From NCBI GenBank assembly GCA_025603075.1, contig MU626270.1, positions 1 to 64,000 on the forward strand: 64,000 bases of DNA, in the 5' to 3' direction. This document shows, one piece after another, positions 1-16,618 of the stretch. Positions within the stretch are counted from its first letter, which is position 1. Every line of letters begins with the position of its first letter. The stretch is from Neoconidiobolus thromboides FSU 785. Its lineage: Eukaryota; Entomophthoromycota; Entomophthoromycetes; Entomophthorales; Neoconidiobolaceae. Under the pieces are notes generated by a model. That model was not told the origin of the DNA and searched no databases. It saw nothing but the letters and a program-made list of their open reading frames with translations. The position numbers were made by a program, and so were the translations under genes.

Positions 1-585
1 ATTATGAGGAATAGCACGTAATAGGTTACAAGCTATATAAGACAAATAGAATAGACAATACTAATGTAAAATCTATGTAAAATAATATTAAGAAAACTTA
101 GTGGCTTTATTAAATGTTCGAGATATCAGGGATTAATTCAGTTAAAAAGCCTCGAACTATTATACTCTGTAAACTCTTTTATACTCTGAAAAGTATAAGT
201 ATCAAAATGAGAAGATAATATTCTTTTGGGTGGAACTAGAAATTCTCATAACAAATCAAAATAATTAACCATGGGACTGACGAAGCGATATTTCACAAAG
301 TATAAGAGGGATTCTAGAATATAGTAGCTCGAGGCTTTTTAACTGAATTATTCCTTGATATCTCGTACCTTTAGTAAAGCCAGTAAATCTTTTTAATAGT
401 ATTTTACATAGATTTTACAGTAGTATTGTCTATTCTATTTATTTTGCATAATCTGTAGTATACTACGTGATATTCTTCATAATCCAAGTCTACTTTAGTC
501 ATATAAACTAAGACCTTTGGACTTACGGCTAGCCAATCAATCAAGAATTGCTTTTGACTCCAACCACTCAGTACTAAATTCCACA
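1..585. repeat. Long inverted repeat, left edge (family R1)
   Basis: Bases 1-160 are the imperfect reverse complement of about 318-480; both arms share the block around GTATTGTCTATTCTATTT and the block around TTTTTAACTGAATTA. The right arm continues to about 585, where the repeat seems to end. The left arm runs off the window. The spacer (about 160-318) has no convincing ORF, although it also matches the copy at 7.6 kb. This could be a foldback or long-TIR element, or two oppositely oriented LTR-like copies. No transposase or reverse transcriptase is visible. Confidence 0.7.
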
Positions 586-603
586 CAAGTAATAGAAATA
601 TTA

Positions 604-702
604 AATGGGGATGTATTTTTGTGTTTAAGAATTTTACTATTTTTCCGCTTAAATAGCGCTTAAAAATGGAAAAAATAATGAAGTCAAAAAACACTCCCAT
701 AT
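604..702 (+). mobile_element. MITE family M1, copy 1
   Basis: About 100 bp. Left end matches ATGGGGATGTATTTTTGTG; the right end is TCAAAAAACACTCCCATAT. The centre holds TTTTTCCGCT and AAATAGCGCTTAAAAATGGA, shared by all M1 copies. It lies about 20 bp beyond the apparent end of the R1 repeat. Confidence 0.8.
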
Positions 703-1389
703 ACTAATAATATAGTTTTGATATTAAAACAATTAAACTATTATTTATATAATTTACAAAAGCTTTTTAAATGAAACTTTAGTTTTTTAATTTATTTATT
801 TAGAATAATTATTAAGACAAAAACATGCATATAACTAAAATAAATATTTTTAACAAGATTTTATAAAATTATATAGTTATTTATATAATCTAATTTCTAT
901 TATCAATAATATAGATTAAATTACTTAATTATTGTGTAACTGGTATCTTCATTTCAATTTGATAAATTATATTATATTCTTTTTTAATAAAAAGCATCTT
1001 TTTAAAAAATCTAAGTTTTAAAGTATAGATAATTAGATTAGGGTTTTTTCTAACAGTATTTTATTGTTCACTTAATTTATAATTCATAGTTTAAAAATTA
1101 GACGAAAAAACGAAACTAATTCTGGAGATTTTATATTTTTTTCTAGAATAATTAAAGTTAGAAAATTTAAAAAATAAGTCAAAAACCAAACGTTGTTTAA
1201 AGTTCAAATAGGAACTAAAAATGCTCATTTCGAAATAAAATTTAGATTTCAAGCTATAAATAGTGCAATAGTACAGATTATTAATAGGAAAAATGGTTGC
1301 TAGTTAATGATTATTTAAGCTTAAATGTTGTTTAGTTTTAGCTTTTTGTATTTCTGGCTTAATCATTTTAGAAAAAAGATAGATCAAGT

Positions 1390-1590
1390 GAATTTATAAA
1401 ATCAGGTTAGGATTAGGGTTACAATTGATGTTAGGACTAGGTTAAGGCTAGAATTAGTGTTGATATTAATCTTAGTGTTAATGTGAAAGTACTTTAAAAT
1501 ATTTATAGATTTTAATATAATTAGCAATTTCTATTACTACAAAAGGCGATTTTTTTACAGGGAGCATACCTGTAAGTATACTCCTATACC
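1390..1590. repeat. Degenerate TTAGGG-like patch, related to element M2
   Basis: About 1403-1490 is rich in variants of TTAGGG (TTAGGATTAGGGTT, GTTAGGACTAGGTTAAGG) and then reads GTGAAAGTACTTTAAAATAT. The same order, a TTAGGG-like patch followed by CGAAAGTACATTAAAAATAT, occurs inside the TIR element at 37814-38138. It is therefore probably a diverged copy of that element rather than a telomere remnant. The ends of this copy are not clear. Confidence 0.45.
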
Positions 1591-1619
1591 ATAGTCCTCT
1601 TTATTGGTAAATCAATAGT

Positions 1620-2335
1620 TCTTGCCCTCCAATCAAAAGAAAGGATTCCCAAATATGGCCTAGAATGGGACGTTAAATACAAAGAGGGAAATAAATCAAG
1701 AGCCAAAAGATCAAGAAGCTTCAAAAAAACAGTATGGGAAGAATAGGTGAAATTTTTCCAAGATATTGTGCTTTAAGGTTATACAATTACTTCAATGGAA
1801 ATTCCTGCTATATAACGGTGGGCAAAGAAATAGAAGGGGGTATGATCGATGGTTTATAAGAATAGAATAATCATTTATATAAAAAAAATTCAAAAAGATC
1901 TGGAAAGGTTTAGACAGCATCCCATCAAACTATCGGATTCTGAAAAAGCCATGGAAGATCGCAACGTAGATACAGTCAGTATTACTGGCTTATCCCTCTA
2001 TCATGTTAACATATCAATCCTTTACGAGAATAATAACTATCACGAAACTATCGAGAATATAGATCAACTTGTACATGTGTTTAAGGATATAATATCAATG
2101 AAAAAAACGATCATTATTCAATACCACATTTCAAACCTAAGATATTTAGAGCAATATTGAAAGATCTCAGAAATACAGCTTTCTCTAACCCAGCATTTTG
2201 CCATTGCTATCTAAACCATAAATCTTTTGCCTTAAACGACAATAAGCTAATGGGTATTACAAGCTGGTAGTACACTGACTACTATCCCCCTGAGTTGGAA
2301 CAAGTCATTGCCAAATACTTTGGTTTGCTTTAAAT
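1620..2335 (+). pseudogene. Decayed ORF, unknown family
   Basis: An open frame of 103 codons (1849-2160) sits inside a longer region with protein-like composition. Upstream, 1660-1750 reads as a basic peptide (KYKEGNKSRAKRSRSFKK) before a stop. Near 2110 the reading frame appears to shift, because another frame continues from before the first stop to about 2268 (RAILKDLRNTAFSNPAF). A further block near 2283-2330 reads YYPPELEQVIAKYFGL. Base composition is less AT-rich than its surroundings. I see no recognisable domain; a decayed transposon ORF or host gene are both possible. Confidence 0.35.
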
Positions 2336-3671
2336 AACTAAGTAGACAATACCCATGTATAGTCAAATTTTCAAAAAGAACAATGATCAATTTTACCAAT
2401 TGTGTTTTAACATAATATTAATAAATGCTCTAAACGTAATTTTTAAGAAACACTATATTGCATTATTTGTTTCAATGTCTTAAATTAAAAACAATTAAAG
2501 TAGAGAATAAATTTAATTAAATTTCCTTGTAAAGACAAATATATTCAAGTATAATAATTAATGCGTTCTTTTGATTACTTATCATTGTGGAAGTGCTTGC
2601 TTTTATTTGAGAATTTGAAGGTTTTAAAGAATACAAATACAGAATATCAGAAGAAGATTTGAAAATTAGAGGAATACTTTAACAGACAATTCAAATTTTA
2701 ATGTCTCTAACAAGCCAGTTCTCCTTAACAGGTAATTTATTTTTTATTTCCTCTTGCCAAAGCTTGACTTTGGTTGCTGAATAGAGGAAACCAGGAATTA
2801 AAACAAAACAACACAAAAACAGCCAAAATAATTAATCTTTTGTCTATAAGTTCTGTTGTTTTATAAAGCTTGCTTTAATATAACTAACTGAAGTGCTTAC
2901 ACTAAGATTATTTCGATTCTATAAATAGAAAATTGATTTATTTACTAAATGAATAATAAAAAATATTATAACATTTAAAAAATTGACTTTTCATATAATT
3001 TAGCATGAGGATAAGAAATCCAATAATGGTCTTTTAAAAATTAAAAATTATAAAAACTATCAATTATCGTGCCTGATGCTATTTGAAAAATTGTTAAAAA
3101 TAGCATAAATAGACAACTTTTAAATGTTTATTTAAATCCACAAATCTTTATTTTACCTTAAACCAACTTAATATGGGTATTAATAACTATGCATTTGAAA
3201 ACCCGCTTATTATTCATAAGAACGTATAGACTTCTAGATGCTCATGCTACATTTACCAATGTTTAATTTTGAACCCTCAGGTTAGAGAATAATTCATTAT
3301 TATAAAAACTTTCGACTTTGAGCTTAAGTGCGCAAGCTTGCTTTAACAAGTACCGAGACTAGAAAAAAGTGATAGAGCCATTCTTTGGTAAAATTTTATC
3401 AAGAATAATGAAATAAAGTTATGCCATACATCTTTATTTATAAAAAAAGGCCAGAGCATAATGATGATGGGTTGTATTATTTTTACAAATTGATCAAAAA
3501 TTGCGAGTAATTTCTTGAGATTCCCGAAGTTAGTCATAACATTTTTTTAAATAAGGGTCATTTTGCGGAAAATGGGGTTATGTTCAAAAAATAATAATTT
3601 GGAGTAATTTTATTTGAAAAAATGCCAAATTTATTAAGATATATTTATTAAACGAATCGTATAATATTAAA
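2336..3671. other. AT-rich spacer, no gene seen
   Basis: No ORF with protein-like features and no M1 element was recognised here. The 64-codon frame on the minus strand near 3343-3537 has no start context, partner exons or motif. Confidence 0.5.
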
Positions 3672-4934
3672 TCATAAAGCTTTTGTTAACTCATTGAACT
3701 GTTCATCTTCAGATTGGAAAATAAAATGCTTGGTAGAAGCGTGCTCCAATTCCGAAGAGTTATTAAATGTCATTAGGTTAGGTTTATTTTGTCCCATCTC
3801 AATATTGTTAACGTCTTCTAAATAAAAAATTATTATCAATTCTCTACGATAAAAACAAAAACCTACCAATTTTGGTTGGATATTCTCTTTGTTTTTTGGC
3901 TTTGTTGTATATCCTTTTAAATACTTTTTTAATTGCAGTGTGGACAGTAGGATCTAAAAAGAAAGCAACAAAATTGAGAGCTCCTACTAAACCAGTACAT
4001 ATATAAGATAGTTGACGAAGAACAGGTATTGTTTGCTCAGTGAAATCATAATAGAGTTGATTAGTAATAGTGAACGTTTGGGAAATGATGACAATGATAG
4101 GGTATAATATACTAAGAACTAAATTAGTATCAATATTGAAACTTTGATGATAAGCTTACACTCTATAAGTTAACATTTTAATACTCCTAATAGCCTTTTG
4201 GGATACTTGTGCATTTTGAAACATCCGGGATCTTTTAATATGATTTGATTCTCGATTGATATGAATCATTACTAATACCACTATAATTATAATGTATAAT
4301 ATCCCAAGTATTGTCCATAAACTACAAGCAAATAAATCTATCATTCTTCCTACAAACTCATCTTCTCCACTAGTATAACATCCATCATGTTTACTATAAC
4401 CTAAACCTCCGGCAGCTATGAATAAAATTAGCATATAACTCAATAACAAGTAACAATAGTCTACCTAGTGGTACAGTAGCCAAGATAAAGGCGAGAAGGA
4501 TGGGACCAATCCAATAAGCAGCTTCAATCCTATTGGTGATCTTAATATTATGCAAAAAAACTAATTGAAGATTAACAGCAACAACGACATTATAAAAGAT
4601 ATACAATAATGGGAAAAAGATGAGAGACCAACCAATGAAAGTACACATTGGACCTTCATAATCAAATAGTCGCATCCACATGTATGCAGTATGCGTCCAT
4701 ATATCAATTAATGAGATCATTGTTTGTAATCTTAAGGAAATACGATTAACTAATTTATGGTCATAGATTACTATAAAAATATTAATATAATGTTGACATC
4801 AAGGGTGAATAGTTACCTAAAGAAACCATAGTAATTACCACAACGGCAGCTAAAATAGCAGAAACCTGAGCCATTATCGGGTAAACTACCCCAGTAATGT
4901 AGTCATCATTTAGTGACGTAGCTTCTTCTTCCAT
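3672..4934 (-). CDS. Putative fungal seven-TM G-protein coupled receptor
   Basis: A multi-exon gene on the minus strand. The start at 4934 begins MEEEATSLNDDYITG, followed by TM1. Exon 2 carries a loop NRISLRLQTMISLIDIWTHT and further TM segments. Exon 3 adds an extracellular Cys-containing loop (KHDGCYTSGED) and another TM. Later sequence gives TM6-TM7 and a hydrophilic tail ending NELTKAL. Introns: about 4717-4815 or a smaller part of it, 4416-4464 (49 nt), and one near 3822-3872. The layout and loop sequence fit fungal cAMP-receptor/Git3-like GPCRs, which couple external nutrient or other signals to heterotrimeric G proteins at the plasma membrane; the ligand is unknown. Oddity: an in-frame TAA at 4156-4158 lies between TM5 and TM6. 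The frame stays open on both sides, so this is either a disabling mutation, a sequence error, or an 18-nt intron (4142-4159). Sure of the 7TM architecture, less so of subfamily. Confidence 0.65.
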
Positions 4935-6170
4935 GTTGAACTGGATGAATTAAAAGATGGAGGTGATATAAAATAAACAAAAATATCAAAGTTTTTAAAA
5001 AATAAGGCATGGCTTATTTATATAGTGATTTTTTATTGACTCAATAGCATTATTTATAATTAGTATAAATTTTTCTTTAATTGTTCACACCTTCTTTTGT
5101 TCCCTGACTTCATTATTCCTTGGACTAATTTTGTTGCTTTTAGACCCTTATTTTGTTATTAATTAATTTTCGTAGTACTTTTCTGTTCTAACTTTTTATT
5201 TGGCAAAACCATTGTCGGAAAATAGAATTCGACAATTTTAATGCTTATTGGTTAATTTAATTTAATCGAACCCTACCGTTTCTTTTATTGGATTTAAAAT
5301 TATTATTTTTATATCACAACTTTGATGGCAATCGCTATAATCTTAGTCACCAAAATGTTATAACTAGCTTAAATGGTTTATTATCTAATTAAATATAAAA
5401 ATATTCAAAAAATATATGTTCCTTGAATATATAAAGCCTATTATTTTAATTAATTTATGCCTATCTTATTTTTTAATAATGTGGTGTTGTGATATGCTTC
5501 AAATTAACTTTTACTAATTTAATAAATGCTTCCGATATTTAATAAATGATGACTATTAATTTAGTAGAAATGTAATCTGCGAATAGTTCCTTATCAAACA
5601 TAGAATGTAATAGGAATAGAATTCGAGCTTTCTCACCTTTTATAATGCTTAGCTTTATTTTTATTTGATGGACTCTTTAAGTCCGGGTCTTAAGTTTTTA
5701 TAATTTTGTCTCTTAGCTCTACCACTTGGGACTCAAATGAGTTTATTTAAGTAATAGAGACTTGGGACTGTATGCTTTTAAGAATTATGAATAAGGTGAA
5801 TAAATAATGCTTTGAAAATAAAAATGTGATAATTAATATATTTGTATATTTGAAATTGTTTATTATGCTACTAAATTTATGTATAGATTGTTTAATATCA
5901 ATCTAATAGATATTTTCGAGTTGATTTTCGAGTTGATTTTCGATTAATAATGGGAGCAATTGTTATTGATCATAACCTTATTTCAAAATAAATCCTCAAT
6001 TCAGTCTATTATTATCAAGCTAATAAAAATTGAGCAAAATTAAAATCAAAATACTATATTTGGATAATTTGTAAATACAAACATGTCTATCCCATTAGCT
6101 GGTTTTAAATTGGAATACTAATATTTCGATAAAGTTTGAGGCGATATTATACACTATATTTTATACATTG
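4935..6170. other. Gene-free AT-rich spacer
   Basis: About 1.2 kb upstream of the receptor gene with no convincing ORF. It contains a short direct repeat, TTTTCGAGTTGA, near 5918-5945. Confidence 0.5.
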
Positions 6171-6247
6171 TATTTTATATTTTATATTTTATATTTTATA
6201 TTTTATATTTTATATTTTATATTTTATATTTTATATTTTATATTTTA
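6171..6247. repeat. 7-bp tandem repeat (TATTTTA)n, about 11 units
   Basis: Nearly perfect head-to-tail copies of TATTTTA. A simple satellite, probably made by replication slippage. Confidence 0.9.
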
Positions 6248-6514
6248 AAATTCAATATACAAACAAAATGATAGGTGTAGTTTAATTTAGTGGTTGAAAT
6301 TTATAATAAAGTAATTTTAAACCAACTTTTTAAAATAACAATTTAACCTTTGACTGCACGATTAGTTTTTTGATTAAATACAAACTTTGTACACAGCAGT
6401 AAATGACGATTGCTTGTAGCATTAAGTTATTCTTTAAGAAACAAAAGCATCCTCCTTTACATGTATACTATTTCGTACAACTACTACTATACATTTTGTA
6501 GCCTTTAAATCGTT

Positions 6515-6620
6515 ATATGGGGATGTGTTTTTTAGTTTCATTACTTTTCCATTTTTCAAACATTATTTAAGTGGAAAAACTGCTAGTAAAATTCTTAAAC
6601 GAAAAAATACATTCTCATAT
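6515..6620 (-). mobile_element. MITE family M1, copy 2
   Basis: 106 bp between ATATGGGGATGTGTTTTTTA and ATTCTCATAT. It is reversed relative to copy 1: the TTTCATTACTTTTCC arm comes first. Confidence 0.8.
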
Positions 6621-6944
6621 GAAGATGTTCAAATTGATTTCAGGATTTAGTTGTAAACTCGAATCCTAACTTTTTAAATTTATAAGTGCTTAAATGTATG
6701 ATTAGTTAAGTTTAAAAAGCTTAAAATTAAATTCAAAAATTTATTATTTATTATTTATAATGATAAATTTAATCAAACAATATATAGAACTAATGCCTTG
6801 AAAGCTTCAGTATATTTTCTTAATGAATATAAAAGTTATGGATTTAATATAAGAAGAGATTACTATAATTGTCTAAAAATAATTAATAATAATAAAATAC
6901 TAATACTGTAACCCGTTATTAAAAATAAGTAAATCAAAATTACT

Positions 6945-7040
6945 ATATGGGAGTGTTTTTTTTGACTTCATTATTTTTTCCACTTAAATAGCGCTGTAAA
7001 AATGAAAAAAGTGATGAAACCAAAAAAAACATCCTCATAT
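6945..7040. mobile_element. MITE family M1, copy 3 (two identical-type arms)
   Basis: Starts ATATGGGAGTGTTTTTTTTG and ends AACATCCTCATAT. Both halves carry the GACTTCATTA-type arm, inverted to each other, so the copy is almost a full palindrome and lacks the intron-like arm. Confidence 0.75.
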
Positions 7041-7112
7041 AATATTTACTAAATGATTCAACTATTTTACTAAGATTGAATAAAAAAATAATAATAATAA
7101 ACATTAATCAAA

Positions 7113-7216
7113 CAGGGATGTATTTTTGTATTTAAGGATTTTACTAACAATTTTTCTGCTCAAATAGCGCTTAAAAAGTAGAAAAGGTAATGAAGTCAAA
7201 AAAAACAGCCCCATAT
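7113..7216 (+). mobile_element. MITE family M1, copy 4
   Basis: Plus orientation, from CAGGGATGTATTTTTGTA to CAGCCCCATAT. The internal TTTTACTAACAATTTTTC and CAAATAG block is well preserved. Confidence 0.8.
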
Positions 7217-7364
7217 ACTAAATAAAAATGGGAAAATAATATATAGTAAATATTTTAAAAATGAAACAGTAACTAGGTTAATATTTAAATACATATTAAA
7301 TACATATTAAATAATTTTAAAAATCTACTAAAAAAACAGATTTATATAATATATGTGCCCCAGT

Positions 7365-7470
7365 ATATGGGAATATTTTTTTAGCTTCAGCATTTTTTCC
7401 ATCTTTTAAGCGCTATTTGAGTGGAAAAATTGTTAGTAAAATTCTTAAATACAAAAATACATCCCCATAT
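7365..7470 (-). mobile_element. MITE family M1, copy 5
   Basis: 106 bp, from ATATGGGAATATTTTTTTAG to ATACATCCCCATAT. Minus orientation, with well-preserved ends. Confidence 0.8.
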
Positions 7471-7609
7471 AATTAAAAAGAGTTGTTTGAAACAAAACAA
7501 ATGTGTTAATAAAAAATACAACAAAGATAAAAAAATCTTTTAATAAAAAAAATTATATAAATCCTATGAATTTTATGTTGATACTCAAAAAATTGTGTTT
7601 AATAAAACC

Positions 7610-8065
7610 GTGAAATATCGCTTTGTCAGCTTTATGATTGACTATAACATAACAATCACTTAAGTTGTTATGTTCTCGAGTTCAGGCGCAATTAGTCTCA
7701 AGCTCTTATTTTGATTTGTTATGAGGATTTCTGTCATATGATTCCAAAGGACATTATCCCCCTGTTTTGATATTCATACTTGTTGAAGTGTAAAACAGAT
7801 TTAAGAAATAGTAACTTGGGGCTTTTTGACTGAATTATTCCTTGATACTGTACCCTTAATAAAGCCACTAAATTATCCTTTTAGTATTTTACGTAGATTT
7901 TAAGTAGTACTGTCTATTCTATTTGTCTTACATAGTCTGTAATATATTACGTGCTATTCTTCATAATCCAAGTCTACCTTAGTCACATAAACTAAGACTT
8001 TTCGACTTACGGCTAGTCAATCAATAACTGCTTTTGACTCCAACTACTCAGTACCAGATTCTACA
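7610..8065 (-). repeat. Dispersed repeat R1, second copy
   Basis: About 7820-8065 matches 318-585 in the same orientation (shared blocks TGAATTATTCCTTGATA, TCTTCATAATCCAAGTCTAC, ACTTACGGCTAG). About 7610-7740 matches the rc of the 226-300 spacer (GTGAAATATCGCTT and TTTTGATTTGTTATGAG). The copy has only one arm. On the minus strand it contains an AAAACAGGGGGATAATGTCC purine-rich block like a retroelement polypurine tract, so an LTR origin is possible, but no coding domain is seen. Confidence 0.65.
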
Positions 8066-8432
8066 GCTATTAAGAAATTAAATAATAAAAGTTATATAAT
8101 AACTTTAAACTTTAAATAAAATATAGATATAAAAACAAAACCAAATCTAACAGATTTGAGTTATTGTAATAAACGAACTATATTGGTGTTAATATTTAGT
8201 ATTTCGTATTTAAAAAATAATATATATAAAGTTTGTTCTGATTATCTATCTAAAATATTAAATTATAATTCAGTATAAATAAGAAACTCTTTGGTTAATT
8301 TAGTATATAAAAAGCTTTTATTTAATAATTTTATAAAACTTAATATATAGGTAGATACAGGAAGTTATTTTAAATCCTAGAAGCTTTTATAATATATATT
8401 ATATATTATATATTTAAAAAAATTTATAAAGT

Positions 8433-8538
8433 AAATGGGAGTGTTTTTTTAATTCTATTATTTTTTCCATTTTTTAAGCGCTATTTAAGCGGAAATTTTG
8501 TTAGTAAAATCCTTGAACACAAAAATACATCCTCAAAT
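8433..8538 (-). mobile_element. MITE family M1, copy 6
   Basis: Minus orientation, from AATGGGAGTGTTTTTTTAAT to ACATCCTCAAAT. The outer TATGG ends are eroded. Confidence 0.75.
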
Positions 8539-9357
8539 AGTAGTTTGAATATTGACTTTAATTTTTTTGCTAAGTGTTATAGAAAAAGTATAGTTAATGG
8601 ACATTTTGGAAATCTTTTATAATAGAAAAATATTTTCAAAGCATTAAGCAAAATAAAAAATATGACTCAATTAATTTTAAATTCTGAAGTTTTTATTTAT
8701 TTAGTAGTAAACCCGCAATGTTGGCTATAAAGCAGTCAATAATAAATATTTTTTAATAAAGTTTTACAAAAATGTATACTTGTTTACATACTACAACTTT
8801 AATTAATATCACTATATATGTTATATTAATAAAAGGCTCCCTAATCTAGGAATCTTCATTAAATTTAATAGAAATTCTACTAATTTGTAATAGAAATTAT
8901 AATAAAATAATTTAAAACTAATATATTTTTTTAATAAAGAATTTATTTTTATACAATTTTAAGCAAAGTTCTTAAAATACAAAATTTTTAGAAATCGGGT
9001 AAAAAAAAGAACTTAATTTGGACATCGCACATGCTATATCTATTGTGGACAAATTTTTGCTTATTCATAAGGGTTGTTCTAAGATTTACCACTTTGTTGG
9101 TTTTTTAATTATTAACTTATTATCTAAATAAAAACACAAGGTCTTTTGATCTTCGTATTCTTTAAAAATCATATTGTATTTAAATTTAATTATCATCAAA
9201 TTGTAATAAGCACATAGTAAAGACAATATGATAAAATGGAATTTTGTTTGTTAAATCTATTATAAAGAATTCTCAAAAGTAATAAGTATCATTTGATATT
9301 TGGATTGAAAAATATTGGATTATTATAATGAGTTCAAAAATTATTCTCAAATATGTA
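8539..9357. other. Gene-free AT-rich spacer
   Basis: No ORF, repeat unit or RNA gene recognised between two M1 copies downstream of SMC3. Confidence 0.45.
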
Positions 9358-9461
9358 ATGGGGAATGTATTTTTGTGTTTATGAATTTTACTAAGAATTT
9401 TTCCGCTCAAATAGAATGATTGAAAGATCGAAAAAGCAATGGAGCTAAAAAATGCGCCCTA
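9358..9461 (+). mobile_element. MITE family M1, copy 7
   Basis: Plus orientation, from ATGGGGAATGTATTTTTGTG to AATGCGCCCTAAT. Right end diverged. It lies about 170 bp beyond the SMC3 stop codon. Confidence 0.7.
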
Positions 9462-9632
9462 ATTAAAAAATTAAAGTAGATTTAAAAGTAAAATTTATCA
9501 TATCCCGAGTCTATAAAAATCCCTTTACTTTACTTTTATGAAATTTTAGCATATTTGAAAAAAACATAAAAAATGAAAATTTATTCATATCATAACCCAA
9601 ATAATATTTATTTAAAATGTACGTTACTTTTA

Positions 9633-14485
<4,853 letters not shown>

Positions 14486-15753
14486 GATATAAAAAGATTC
14501 TTTTTAATTTGGATGATTTTTTTATAAAAAATCAATAGCATCCCTTTGATCTCGTCACTTGAGCCAATCATATACAGGTTTCAATGATATGCTTTGTTGT
14601 AGTAAAAAATCATTTTTAATGCTTTCTTGTTTGTTATTGATGCTTATTAATAATATAGTTTAATAAAATGTCTATATAGTTATTTTGTTATCATTTATAT
14701 GATTAAAACTAGTATTATGAGATAGCATATCAATAATTAGAATAATATTTTTACTTTTATCTAGTAAAATTTTGCTTATGAGTTAACTTTTTACTAGAAT
14801 ATGAATCTTTTTAAATTTTATAGTATTGAACGATTAAAATCGATACATACCAGACTAGATAGCTCAAAGAACCAGTTTTAAAAAATATGCCTAATATTAC
14901 AATGAATATATCAACAGCTCAATGTTTTATAGATTCTATGTTTTTAGTTATATTTTCAATACAATAGGAGTAAGTAAATAAAATTAATAAGATCAATCAA
15001 AGCCTCAACCAGATGCTGAATTTTATTCAACGAAAACCAATTTTACTAGAAATTCATTCATTAAATACTATTTAAAGTCTTATATAATATTTAAACTATT
15101 TACAGGACAATAAATTAAAATTTTTTATAGTTGAATCGTTGTCAAATTCGAATGAAAAATGTTATAATACTATTTACAACTTTAAATAGATCTAAATTAA
15201 CTTTTTAAGGAGCTTGATTTTTATTTAGTAATTTAATAATGCTTAAAAATATCTATTTAATCGTATTATTTTGTTTCATTTATTCTTATTTCATCAAATA
15301 TAGAACTAAAAGTGTGAAACTTACAGAACATTTCAACGACTATATATTCATTGTAGGTATTTTCTTGAGCACTTTCACATTCTTTTGTAAAAAGCATGTA
15401 AGGAATATACAATTGCAATAGGTAAATTTCTACATTAAAGAATTTATGTTTGTAGGCAAAATAAATAGAATTTTTTCTATTAAACAGCTCAAAAATGAAA
15501 ATCTCTATTGTAACTAATATCCTTTTTTAAAAAAAGATGAGATTATTTATGAATATATTTAATATTAATCTCACTTGTTTTGTTTTTAACTAAAGATTAT
15601 TTATAAAGTAAAAATTATTTTAAACTAGAAATATACTTATCAATATGTTTAGCTAATAATTCAATTCACTTTGTTTAATAAAGGTTAGGAAAGTACATAC
15701 TAAATGGACAATCGACTTAGAGATTATTATTATTTGACTATAAATGATTAATA
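14486..15753. other. Gene-free region upstream of SMC3
   Basis: No convincing gene. A 60-codon frame at 15239-15421 is hydrophobic but has no homology I recognise and no flanking exons. The SMC3 promoter must lie in the part nearest 14485; no clear TATA box stands out from the AT-rich background. Confidence 0.45.
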
Positions 15754-15860
15754 TATAGAAGTGTTTTTTTTGGTTTCATTACTTTCTCTATTTTTTAAGC
15801 GCTATTTGAGTAAGAAAGTTATTAGTAAAATTTTAAAACAAAAAAACATATCCCCATATA
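15754..15860 (-). mobile_element. MITE family M1, copy 8
   Basis: Minus orientation, with TATAGAAGTGTTTTTTTTGG at the left and CATATCCCCATAT at the right. Internal TTTTTTAAGCGCTATTTGAG is intact. Confidence 0.75.
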
Positions 15861-16479
15861 ATGAACATTTATGTATTATGCGGCTTTTATAATGTATAAA
15901 GGTATAATTAACTTTTTATCCTTACTTCTTTATTATAATAGAACGTGTTAGAACTTTATTATTGTCAAATTAAATACTGTGTTTGTAACTTCATATTTAG
16001 TTTAATAGAGAAGCCAGTTCAAGCACTTTGTAAAAATAAAGATAAATGTAAAAACTCTAATGACTTATATACAAATGTTAAAACCTACTGACAATATTTT
16101 TGAAACCTAAAATTGGGATAAATAGAATAAAGGTATAATTTTAATTCAAGCAATCTTCTTGCTAAATATCAACAAATAGTACAGTAAGACAAGTTAGTTT
16201 TAATTTGAGGTCCATTTTTCCTTACTTTGATTTATTGTAAAAGGTAGATCAAGCATAAATATTAAAAATTAAAGTGTATGTTTTTTTATTTAAAGAAATT
16301 GATTAAGTTAAATTAAACTTAGATTCTTTTGAAAAATAAAAAATAAAAAATAAAAACACCATCCCTGTTTTTTTGCTAGTTTTACAAATTATGGTTTTAA
16401 TATACAGTATTTTTATTACATTACGGCTATAGCAAGAAATTTTTAATCAAATAGGGAATTTTTTCTTTTTGTAACTATG

Positions 16480-16584
16480 ATTTGGGAATGTATTTTTATA
16501 TTTAAGAATTTTACTAACAATTTTTCCACTCAAATAGCGCTTAAAGATAGAAAAAGTGATAAAGTCAAAAAAAACATCCTCATT
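16480..16584 (+). mobile_element. MITE family M1, copy 9
   Basis: Plus orientation, from TTTGGGAATGTATTTTTATA to AACATCCTCATTT. The internal branch-point-like TTTTACTAACAATTTTTCC and CAAATAG are intact. Confidence 0.75.
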
Positions 16585-16618
16585 TAATGAAAATGTTATA
16601 TATCGAAACAAACTAAAA

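Noticed and set aside
404-700. 98-codon minus-strand ORF
   Set aside because: Lies across an M1 element and the R1 arm; its N-terminal part is the translated MITE. No protein motif.
1403-1490. Internal telomere
   Set aside because: Motif is degenerate, short and also occurs inside a TIR element, so an element origin is simpler.
3343-3537. 64-codon minus-strand ORF
   Set aside because: Hydrophobic by AT-rich composition, no motif, no splice partners.
15239-15421. 60-codon plus-strand ORF, membrane-like
   Set aside because: Phe/Ile/Tyr-rich as expected from AT-rich DNA; no partner exons.
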